Shown in pieces: positions 55,979 to 64,000 of a stretch of 64,000 nt of DNA. Position 1 is the stretch's first letter; every line of letters begins with the position of its first letter. The position numbers and the translations under genes are program-made. The DNA is taken from assembly GCA_020024455.1 (NCBI GenBank), contig JAHHTU010000003.1:79806-143805 (forward strand), given 5' to 3'. The stretch comes from Anaerotignum sp. (GTDB lineage: Bacteria; Bacillota; Clostridia; Lachnospirales; Anaerotignaceae). Below the pieces are notes generated by a model. That model saw nothing but the letters and a program-made list of their open reading frames with translations, was not told the origin of the DNA and did no database searches.

Positions 55979-56476
55979 TCACCTCAATTCTTCATTTTCT
56001 CTAACTAATGATTCATAAACAAACTTTAAAATATGTGCAAATGCAAATAAGAACTTTGGATTTGCCGACATTGCTTTTGCCTCACACATATATCTATACT
56101 CAGGAAAAGCTTGGTCTTGTTCTTGCAGGCATAAGTAGAATTCTTTTTCGCTATTCTCAATAGCTATGTTTTTTGAGATATATTCCTGTTCATTCTGTGG
56201 CAATTTTTCAAACAAGCCTTTTAATCCATGTGTTTTTGAGAAATCTACACCAAAGCCGTATAATATTGCTTTCAACAACAACTCACATGAAAATGCCACA
56301 TTTGCTAATGTTACAGGCATCCAATTCAAATTTTTTATTGTAAAACTGGATACTTCAAAATACTGAGCCCACAACTTATAAAAACTTTTCCTCAAAGAGT
56401 CTTGATCTTTTTTACGATCAAATTTTCTGGTTTTAGATAAATCGAAAGGTGCAAAACAGTCTTCGCTTTTTGTCAT
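55979..56476 (-). CDS. HEPN-like helical protein between hsdS and hsdR
   Basis: 165 residues from an ATG after AAGGAG, overlapping the hsdS stop (ATGA). The segment LANVAFSCELLLKAILYGFG then THGLKGLFEKLPQ resembles HEPN-domain proteins (substrate-side helices and a THxLKxLF motif). The canonical R-x(4-6)-H ribonuclease motif is not evident. Its place between hsdS and hsdR parallels prrC in E. coli type I systems. It is the only intact gene of this operon. Role in defence is inferred. Confidence 0.55.
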   Translation of the reverse strand: MTKSEDCFAPFDLSKTRKFDRKKDQDSLRKSFYKLWAQYFEVSSFTIKNLNWMPVTLANVAFSCELLLKAILYGFGVDFSKTHGLKGLFEKLPQNEQEYISKNIAIENSEKEFYLCLQEQDQAFPEYRYMCEAKAMSANPKFLFAFAHILKFVYESLVRENEELR

Positions 56477-57716
56477 ATATTCGTCTCCTTAAATGACAGC
56501 AGCTTATTTCGATAATATTCATACTGCTTTTGACGAGCTTCGATTTCGTCGGGGAGGCCGATATTAAGGCCAGAACAGATTGTTTCAAAGTTGTCCAACA
56601 GTGCAACAATCCTGTCTTGAACTTCCAATGATGGGACCGGAATTGTGATTCTACTGGCTGCATTAGCATTGAATTGCTGCTGCCCTCCTTTGGAAACAAG
56701 TTTTTCCGCTTGTGTCCAGTACAAAGATGACTTTGAAAAATGCCAGTAATATCGATTTCTGATTATGGAGTTATCGAGGATAATTTTAATAAGAAATGAG
56801 GCGTATACCGACGGCTCATCACTTGTAAAATAGAGAGTTTTTCCATAGGTTGAACCTGTTCGAGCGAGAAGCAAATCTCCCTTTTTCAAAAGATATTTTT
56901 CACTTTCTTCTGTAAGTTCGACATATTTTGCGTTTTGTGGGTTGAGTGTTCCATCTTCACTTATGTCCGTTATTCGGATAAATCGTGCCGAACCATTTTC
57001 TTGAGCTTTATCCGTATAACCGTAAACAAATTTGGCAATCTCTCCAAGCGTCCTGGATACAGCTCCATCTGTCCCCTCGCGGACACAGAAGGTCAACAGT
57101 TGATCCCGATAATACTCATGTTGTTTCTTTCGAGCGGTAAGCTCTGAGGTAAGTTTCTCTTGCAACTCGGCTGTAAGTTCTGTGAAATTGTCCAGAATAC
57201 GGACAATTTCACACTGGATAGGGAGCGGGGGGGAACAAGTAATACGATCTCTGTCAATTTGTTTGGAGTAACTTCCATAACTTTTGTTCCATGTGCAAGA
57301 CGATTTTCCTGAGCTTGAAAATCGCTCTAATGGAAATAGTAACACATATATCTCGGATTTTGATTGTGATGGATAATCGCAGTATGTCCACTAACTGCAA
57401 CCGGTTCGTTACCCAACCACTCAACACATTTACAAACATCTTCTATGTTTTCGCTGGTAACAGCCATTACTATGTCAGTTGGTTCCGCATACTTTTGCTT
57501 TTTTGCAGACTCTTCGGAAATAAATGAAAATGTAGTGTCCGTAAACAATCCATATTTGGTATAAGTCTGTCCATAGTGAATACAAGGTACACCTTTTTCA
57601 GTGAAATCCTTTTTTTGCAGATTTCCACCCCTGGAAATAGTTGCGACCTCTCCTAACTTTTTATACTCTACCCCATTCGGGCAAAGATCCTGTATGAGTT
57701 CTTCCAGCTTACTCAC
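56473..57716 (-). pseudogene. hsdS: Type I restriction enzyme S subunit, interrupted
   Basis: It starts at GTG (57716, MSKLEELIQDLCPNGVEYKKLGE) with GGAGG upstream inside the preceding gene. The first target recognition domain (HYGQTYTKYG, MAVTSENIEDVCKCV, GHTAIIHHNQNPRYMCYYF) ends in an in-frame TAG at 57327-57329. Beyond it the frame continues (AHGTKVMEVTPNKLTEIVLLVPP) to a run of seven G (57227-57233) where the frame is lost. One more G restores LPIQCEIVRILDNFTELTAEL, then the second recognition domain and the C-terminal helices to 56473. The specificity subunit is broken at present. Confidence 0.8.
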
Positions 57717-58586
57717 TGTCATCACCTCCATGGCCGAATCCTATTTGCTCCAATGCTTTTTGGATTTCAGCGTTTTTCTGGATTTCTTCTTCTTTCTTTT
57801 TCACGTTTTCAATAATCCCAACTACCAAACTGCGAAGTGGTTCGTATTCTCTTAAAGCTGTTTCCTCGTCTGTATTTCCATGGGCAATATTACTGAGCCT
57901 TTGAAAAATTTTATAGCCATCGTCGAAGTAGATAACCGGAATGATAGAGCATTGAGCATCCACAGCTCTTATAACTTGATCAAATGGTTTTGATTTTCCA
58001 TTGGGCTTATATACTTCTACTCCGGCCCTGTGTCCAACCTCCAGCGTTATTTGCTCAAATGCCGACCGTAAGTAAATGACTGCCCCCGCACCAAGCCGTT
58101 CTTTGTATGCAATTTCCACCTTTCCCAACCATTCTGAGAACTTATCTTCCGTTTCGATAGGTAGTTTTATCGTATCTGGAAGTTTGAAGTTTTGCTTAAC
58201 CACACTCACTCTTGGAGAATTTGCGGAAATATCATCTACCCCAACCAAAAACCATGCTTGGACATAAGAATGACACGCCCTGCATTTGGGATTGTCCTCC
58301 TCATAGTCCATGCATCGCAATTGACAATCAATACTGATCATCGAATTATTGACGATCAAACAATGAAGCCTTTTGGGAGAAATAAAGGAAACGCTATCCG
58401 TACACGCTGTCGAGTAAAATGGAAGAGTAATGGTGCCAATTTGGATTTCTATAAAATCTCCGGCACTAATAAAGCGAATCTCTTCCGTTTCTTCTTCCTT
58501 CACTGTCTGTATTTTTCCCAATCAATAAATGATTCAATTTCGCCGCTGTTTTTACTTTTATCGGATAACCTACTGCTTAACCTCAT
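57709..58586 (-). pseudogene. HEPN/DUF4145-like protein in the restriction operon, frameshifted near its start
   Basis: The natural start is the ATG at 58586, two bases after the hsdM stop and 6 after GGGGG. It reads MRLSSRLSDKSKNSGE to a stop after about 28 codons. A run of five A near 58510 should have six to join the main frame KIQTVKEEETEEIRF. The main frame (about 270 codons) has a C-terminal helical domain with YLRSAFEQITLEVG and RLSNIAHG, an R-x5-H motif as in catalytic HEPN ribonucleases, then a coiled-coil tail. The middle has cysteine pairs (KCRAC). Two bases before its stop it overlaps hsdS. Confidence 0.6.
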
Positions 58587-58588
58587 AG

Positions 58589-59240
58589 TTATCCCCCGAT
58601 TTCTGCGATGATTCTCGCAATCTCATCCCGCAACACCTGCTCTCTGGCCACAATTTGTTCAATCTTGGCATTGAGTTTTGTAATATCAATTACTTCACGG
58701 GTGTCCTCCGGCTGTACATAGGTGCTAACCGAGAGATTATATTCATTTTTGGAAATTTCCTCGTAAGGTACGCAACGGGTAAAATGCTCAGTATCGGCAC
58801 GGGAAACAAATGCGCCTACAATTTTTTTGATATGATGCTCTCTCAACTTATTGTTGTTAGTAACTTTCTTACATTCACCGGAAGCATCTATAAACAGGGT
58901 GCGGTTATCCGCTTTGTTTCGTTTCAATACCATGATGCAGGTGGCAATACTGGTTCCATAAAACAAGTTGCTGGGCAGTTGGATTACGCAGTCGATAAAG
59001 TTGTTGTCAATCAGATACTGACGGATTTTCTTTTCCGCTCCGCCACGGTACATAATACTAGGGAAACAGACAATCGCTGCTGTACCATTGCTCGCAAGCC
59101 ATGCCAGTGAATGCATGATAAACGCAAGGTCAGCTTTGGATTTTGGGGCCAAAACTCCAGCAGGAGAAAAACGAGGGTCGTTGATCAACACGGGATTATC
59201 ATCGCCCTCCCATTTAATAGAGTAAGGCGGATTTGCTGGT
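58589..59240 (-). pseudogene. hsdM: Type I DNA methyltransferase M subunit, 3' part only
   Basis: About 217 codons remain, beginning at ANPPYSIKWEGDDNP, where NPPY is the adenine-methyltransferase catalytic motif, through KADLAFIMHSLAWLASNGTA and the C-terminal helices to 58589. The SAM-binding half is missing: just before the NPPY codons the sequence changes to AT-rich DNA and then the recombinase genes. The rest of hsdM may lie beyond the window end. As it stands no methyltransferase can be made. Confidence 0.85.
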
Positions 59241-59288
59241 GTTAAGTAAAGACTAAAAAAATATAGGATATACTTGGGAAAATAGAAG

Positions 59289-59322
59289 CGGCGCAGCCTC
59301 TGTGTGATGAGAGGTCGCGCCG
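59289..59322 (-). terminator. Terminator of the recombinase operon
   Basis: Stem CGGCGC..CCTCT / AGAGG..GCGCCG followed on the minus strand by TTCTATTTT, shortly after the last recombinase stop. Confidence 0.75.
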
Positions 59323-59326
59323 TTCT

Positions 59327-60935
59327 TTACTGTTCTTGTGTTGTGTTTATTGCCTCTGCAATGATATCTGAGAACCGGTAGATAATCTCCACTCTCATTC
59401 CTGAGAAGACATTCACCCGATCAATGAACATCAGGAGCATTTCATTGGTAATCTGGTCTGCACTGAGGATTTCTCTTGCCATATCAGCAGATTCTTTTAG
59501 CTCACGATTCTGGCTTCGAGATAGGGATATAAGCTCCTGTTCCAGATGTTGTTTGTCAGCTGTAAGTGTATCTGCCTCGGCGTTAAGTTTGTCTCTCTCT
59601 GCGAGGTATATATCCCTTTCCAGTCGGCCCTCGGCATATCTTTCATAGGTGCTTACTCTGTTCACAGAGATTTGCTTCAATCGCTTTTCTGTTTGCTCCA
59701 ACCGGAATCTCAAATTTTCCTCCGTGCCATCCATACCTGTCACAGCTTCCTGATACCGGTCATCTGCATCCACAAGCAGATGGAGTTTTTCCATCATGTC
59801 ATTGCGGACAATGCGTTCCAGATCATCCTCATAAAACCTTTCACCAACGGGACAAGAGGTTTCTTTATTGGCTGCGGACTTGTTGCAGAAATAATAGATT
59901 CTCTTGGCGTGTGCCTGCCGCTGCATTGCTCGACCACATATTCCGCAGCGAAGTAATCGCCGGAGCAGGTATTTCTTCGTGGAGCGTTCGTATTTCCCGA
60001 ACTTCACCATCACTTTCTGAGCCTGCTCATACTCTTCCTCAGAGACAATAGGCTTATGGCAGTCAGTCAGGTATAATGACCCATTCTGACTCGTCTCTGC
60101 AAAGCGTCTGGGGACTGTTTAACCCCTTCCAGATTTTACGATTGGATACCAACACACCGGTGTATTCTTTGCGTTTCAGAATCTCTCTCACATTAAAGCT
60201 ACTCCAGCAGCTTTCAGAGGATGTGTTCTTCCGAAACTTCTTGCTTTTCGGATTCGTCCGCATAAAGTATGCTCCCGGTGTCTCAATGTGTTCATCATTG
60301 AGCGTTTGAGCAATCTCACCAACCTTTTTTCCTGCAAGCGCAAGTTCAAAGATTCTCCGTACTACCGGTGCAGTATCCGGGTTAGGTGTCAGCTTTCGCT
60401 TTACATTCGGGTCTTTCATATATCCGTAAGGAGCCTGAGCTAAAACGAACTCACCCTTGCTCTTACGACTACTCATAACCGTTTTGATTTTCTGCGAGAG
60501 TTCTTTGCTGTAATAAGAGTAAACGATATACTTCATAACCACTTCCATTCCGGCAGTGGAACCCTTGTACTCGTCACTGTCGTAACCATCATTCACGGCT
60601 ATAAACCGAACCCCAAGGAAAGGGAAGATTCGTTCCAGGTAGTCACCAATCTCCACATAATCGCGGAAGAAACGGCTAAAGTCCTTGCACATGACTATAT
60701 GCGCTTCGCCTTTTTTCAAACTCTCTATCATGCGTTCAAAAGACGGTCGATTTCCGTTTGTGCCGGAATAACCATCGTCCACAAACTCCACGACATCATA
60801 GATATCAAATTCCTTGCGGGACTTGATATACCGATAGAGTCATGTCCGCTGATTCGCGATACTTTCACTCTCCGTTTTGAATTTGAGGTCATCATCTGCA
60901 TCAGATAAACGGATATACAGATATAACTTTTCCAC
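59327..60935 (-). pseudogene. Large serine recombinase (third of the operon), broken
   Basis: It starts at GTG (60935) after GGAAAGGAG: MEKLYLYIRLSDADDD, with the catalytic serine in IRLS. An in-frame TGA at 60840-60842 stops it after about 31 codons. The frame continues through DDGYSGTNGNRPSFERM and KDFSRFFRD (resolvase domain) and the recombinase domain to EWVIIPD, where a tandem AGTC duplication (60061-60068) shifts the frame. The last part has the zinc ribbon CGICGRAM with CNKSAANKETSC and a long coiled coil. Full length would be about 535 residues. Catalytic activity is not expected unless it is read through. Confidence 0.85.
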
Positions 60936-60937
60936 GA

Positions 60938-62653
60938 TCACTCACTCCTTTCCAATTCATATTTCGCGGCTTCCAAAGCCTCTTTGTCCTCCTGAAATCG
61001 GAAGAATATTTCAATCCGGCGTTGTCCATATCCGGTTTTGAATATGTTTATATGATCTATCATAGCCTCAGCCACCTGTGGGGTAAACTTTCTGGCCTTT
61101 CTTATGTTCTGCACATTTTGCAGCCACTTGTTCTCAGAGGACAGGGTGCGGTTCAGTCGCGCCAATTCCACGGAGAGTTGATTCAGCTTTGTGCTTAGTT
61201 CCTGAAACTGGGTATCAAATCTGCCTTTCAGTTCCATATAATCTCCGGCACTCAAAGTGCCATCCACATAATCTGCGTAAAGCTGTTCTCGTTTCTTTTG
61301 AAATCCTTTCAACTGTTCAGCTATGGTCTGCATTTCACTTTGAATAGCCACTTGACGCTGAGTATTGACTCCACTGTTATTCAGTCGCTTCGTCACGGCT
61401 TCAAAATCGGCATAAAGTGCCAGTTGATCTTGAATCGCATTCCAGACAACAGGTGCAAGTTTATCTTCCATTATGGTTGTGACCTCAGTACAACGACCAT
61501 ACTGCTTATTCCGGCAAACATAGATTCCCTAGGGTGTATTTGCCTTTCGGCAGAAACCAAGATTTGAACCGCAGATACCACAGCGGACAATACCGCTTTT
61601 GAACATCTGTGGATGCTTTGCTCGGTAATCAGCAGAAGTAGCCAATTTCTCATCATTGATTCTTCGGCCTTCATTCAGAATCTCACGAACCTTATAAAAG
61701 TCTGCACGGCTTACAATCGCTTCGTGCATATCCGGTAGGACACGCCACTTGCTTTCGTCTGATTCATAATGATAATCCGGTTGTCCAAGGTAAAGTGCCG
61801 TAGGCATTCGACCGAAAACCAGATCTCCCATATAGGTCGGGTTCATCAGGATCTGTTTTATCCCTTGCTGTGACCAGATGCTATCCGAATAACATTTACG
61901 CTTGCTTTGCCCACGCAGGTATCTCAGTTTCCCTGTGGAAGGAACACCTTCGGCATTCAGCATCCGCACAATCGGCCTTGCTCCGTTACCTTCCAAGAAG
62001 GATGCGAATATGCGCTTCACAACGGGAGCCGTCTCAGGATCAATCTCAAACCGGTATTCCTGTGTGGTCGATTTCCGATAACCATAAGGAATCATACTCG
62101 GAATGTGTTCGCCAGCCAGTTGCTTTACATGAACTGCCAGAGAAACCTTTTTTGACTGGTCTTTGGAATAAAATCTGTTAATCAGATTCTTCAGCGGAAT
62201 CAGCAGACTGCTTGCTGAACCATCCGTTTCAAGGCTGTCGTAACGGTCTACAACCGAAATAAACCGAACGCCCATTGCAGGAAAGATATTCTCCAACAGG
62301 TTTCCTGCTTCGATATAATCACGAGAAAACCGGCTAAAGTCCTTGATAACAAGTGCCTTTATTTTCCCGCTCCGAATGTCGTTCAGCAGCCTTTGAAACT
62401 CCGGCCTGTCTGTGTTTGTTCCAGTCCAGCCATTATCCATATAAGTTCCGGCTAAATGAAGATACGGATGTTCAGAGATATAATCACGGCAGATTTCAAC
62501 CTGCCCCTCAATAGAGTCTCCATCATCGTTCTTCTTACTGTTCTAAATAGAGAGTCGTGCATAAATCGCCGTTTCCCAAACCTGGGGAAGCGATACTGCC
62601 GGAGCTTGCGTCGATTCTCCACTCTGCAAATATTGTCGTTTCTTTCTTGCCAT
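60938..62653 (-). pseudogene. Large serine recombinase (second of the operon) with two in-frame TAG codons
   Basis: It starts at 62653, overlapping the stop of the first recombinase (TAATG). MARKKRQYLQ leads to IYARLSI with the catalytic serine, then TAG (62543-62545) where glutamate is usual. The frame goes on: NSKKNDDGDSIEGQVEICRD, DNGWTGTNTDRPEFQRLL, KDFSRFSRDYIEAGN, the recombinase domain and zinc ribbon CGICGSNLGFCRKANTP. A second TAG (61529-61531) follows, then GIYVCRNKQYGRCTEV and the coiled coil to 60938. Both breaks are single codons without frameshift. Full length would be about 571 codons. Confidence 0.85.
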
Positions 62654-64000
62654 TATGCGTTCATCCTCTCTGTATGTGTTTCTTTCTCACCCTCCGGCAA
62701 TATGTTCTCAAAACGCTCGATATACTGGAGTGTAGTTTCCAGTTCATCGCGGTAACGAAAATTCACTTCGATACGCTTGCCGTCATAAACCAAAATGTTC
62801 TCAATCAAGTGAACAATACATTCTCTGTCCAGTTCCTTAATGTTCTGATACTTCATGAACTGCTTAATCCATTCCACATTGCCGGAACCATTTTCCAAAG
62901 CCTGTGTCCGTTCCTCCTGAAGTTTTGCAAGCTGGCGTTTCTTTTCTGCAATACGGCGATCATAGCCGGCATGGAACTCCTTATACTCTTCATGGCTTAT
63001 AACACCTTCTGCCATATCTGAATACAAGTTCACCTTCAAATCCTGATAGCGTTGAACCTCTGCTTCCAAAGAAGTAATTTGTGCATCGTAGTTGATGATG
63101 TTCCGTTCCTGCTCCGGCAGTGTCGCAATCTGTTCCAGAACCTGTTCAATCTGTGAGATTAAATCAATATGGTCTGTAACGATGTGATACACAATCTCAC
63201 GCAGCTTTTCCTCGCTCATGGTGTGGGGAGTACATCCGTTCTTTGCCTTATTGGTCGCACAGACCAAGTAGTGATACTTCTTTCCGCCACGAGGGACTGT
63301 CTTGCGTACCATCGTGTGCTGGCAATCCCCGCAGAACACAAACCCTGAGAACAGGTGAACCTGCTCCTTCTTCGGAGCTGTTCGTACATCACGGCGCATC
63401 AGATTCTGAACCGTTTCAAAATCCGTTCGCCGTATGATAGGCTCATGATTATCTTCAATGACAATCCATTCCTCGCGTTCATAATCCATACGCTTTTTAA
63501 CCTTGTGATTCGGAGTTCCGGTCTTATGCTGCATCAGCGTTCCGATGTATATCTCATTGGAAAGAATCCTCTTGATAAGCATAGGACTCCAGAGTGCCCG
63601 TTCATTGGTGCGGAAACCAGATGAATAGTTCTCACCTTGAGAGCGCTTATACTCCATTGAGCTAAGAATCCCCATATCATTCAAACGATCAGCTATGGCA
63701 GAATTGCAAAGTCCTTGGATACGAAGATTGAAAATCAGCTCCACAGTCCGGGCAGCTCGTTCATCTACCAGTAATTTGTTTTTATTGCTTGGGTCTTTCC
63801 GATACCCATACGCAGCAAAGGCTCCGATAAAATCACCCATCTTTCTTTTGATGTCCAGCTGAGAACGAATCTTCACTGAAATATCTCGGCAGTAGGCATC
63901 ATTAAATAAATTTTTTAGAGCGGTTAAATCGTTGTCGCCCTGTGCACTGTCCACGCCGTCATTGATGGCGATAAAGCGGACACCCTTCTTGGGGAAAGTG
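62653..64000 (-). CDS. Large serine recombinase (first of the operon), N-terminus cut by window edge
   Basis: 449 codons are visible and stay open to base 64000. The C-terminal half of the resolvase domain (KKGVRFIAINDGVDSAQGDND), the recombinase domain (FIGAFAAYGYRKDPSNKNKLL), a zinc ribbon (FCGDCQHTMVRK with CATNKAKNGC) and a coiled coil (about the last 170 residues) are intact. The catalytic serine lies beyond the window. It may be the functional integrase or excisionase of the element. It acts on DNA as a tetramer at att sites by family. Confidence 0.9.
   Translation of the reverse strand, partial: TFPKKGVRFIAINDGVDSAQGDNDLTALKNLFNDAYCRDISVKIRSQLDIKRKMGDFIGAFAAYGYRKDPSNKNKLLVDERAARTVELIFNLRIQGLCNSAIADRLNDMGILSSMEYKRSQGENYSSGFRTNERALWSPMLIKRILSNEIYIGTLMQHKTGTPNHKVKKRMDYEREEWIVIEDNHEPIIRRTDFETVQNLMRRDVRTAPKKEQVHLFSGFVFCGDCQHTMVRKTVPRGGKKYHYLVCATNKAKNGCTPHTMSEEKLREIVYHIVTDHIDLISQIEQVLEQIATLPEQERNIINYDAQITSLEAEVQRYQDLKVNLYSDMAEGVISHEEYKEFHAGYDRRIAEKKRQLAKLQEERTQALENGSGNVEWIKQFMKYQNIKELDRECIVHLIENILVYDGKRIEVNFRYRDELETTLQYIERFENILPEGEKETHTERMNA

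Larger units (their letters stand above)
52517..64000. mobile_element. Accessory DNA integrated at the 3' end of rlmD (right end outside the window)
   Basis: From the end of the rlmD core onward no housekeeping gene appears: a broken type I restriction operon, then serine recombinases. The rlmD/rum 3' end is a known insertion hot spot for integrative elements in streptococci. The junction is placed where base composition jumps and where the family's core ends. The extent to the right, and whether this is one element or nested ones, cannot be seen. Confidence 0.5.
59241..64000 (-). mobile_element. Element with three tandem serine recombinases, inserted in hsdM (far end outside the window)
   Basis: The interruption of hsdM at its NPPY codons marks one end at about 59240. 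Inside are a terminator (59289-59322) and three large serine recombinase genes head to tail with 1-base overlap and 2-base spacing, so a single operon. No cargo gene is seen in this part. No direct repeat or core site can be identified without the other end. Confidence 0.7.

Noticed and set aside
59327..62653. Reassignment of TAG to an amino acid in this organism
   Set aside because: rsmH, aroB, glnS and the SpoVD-like PBP end in TAG at the expected length, so TAG is a normal stop here.
52846..62653. Sequencing error as the cause of all frameshifts
   Set aside because: About 50 kb of other long genes in the same window are free of them, and nonsense codons and a tandem duplication are also present. 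Not excluded for the homopolymer sites.

Overview
The window looks like a chromosome segment of a low-to-mid GC, anaerobic Clostridia-type Firmicute, most like Lachnospiraceae. Supporting signs are strong GGAGG ribosome sites, a T-box leader, a CIRCE element, a reverse rubrerythrin, a MurE with the meso-DAP motif and a dcw cluster with two PASTA-type PBPs. Nearly all genes up to about 42.8 kb run on the minus strand; 43.0-45.7 kb and 49.3-52.8 kb run on the plus strand. The species call is inference.

Layout. 1-5.3 kb: accessory genes (a DUF6061-like fragment, a 31-codon ORF, a DUF1963 protein, a large LRR protein, an unknown protein) and a PfkB-family sugar kinase. 5.5-6.2 kb: reverse rubrerythrin with a Fur/PerR-type operator over its -10 box. 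6.4-16.1 kb: a compact housekeeping run, in transcription order asp23-nusB-xseA-xseB-ispA-divergent PAP2-dxs-tlyA-nadK-argR-recN. 16.4-21.0 kb: homoserine dehydrogenase, then valS behind a T-box leader. 21.1-33.5 kb: dcw cluster rsmH-ftsL-pbp-pbp-murE-murF-mraY-murD-ftsW. 33.8-41.0 kb: aromatic amino acid operon aroF-tyrA-aroB-aroA-aroC-pheA-aroQ. Its leader encodes a 23-residue peptide with the run YFYFY, followed by mutually exclusive antiterminator and terminator hairpins. This is the most complete regulatory system found here. 41.1-45.8 kb: glnS, a DUF5721-type gene, and htpG under a perfect CIRCE.

45.8-49.1 kb holds a decayed transposase fragment and two secreted proteins (an SLH protein with a cysteine-hydrolase-like C-terminus and a stalk-domain protein). 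49.3-52.8 kb: yhaM, a Cas4-like nuclease split over two overlapping genes, and rlmD.

From the 3' end of rlmD (about 52.5 kb) to the window end the DNA is accessory. rlmD carries a C-terminal extension that begins in a GC-rich patch, which suggests an integration junction. Next comes a type I restriction-modification operon (hsdM-HEPN-like gene-hsdS-HEPN-like gene-hsdR) with frameshifts or nonsense codons in hsdR, hsdS and the HEPN-like gene. hsdM is cut at its NPPY motif by a second element that carries three tandem large serine recombinases. At least two of those are broken. The chromosomal genes to the left show no such damage, so the decay is specific to the accessory DNA.
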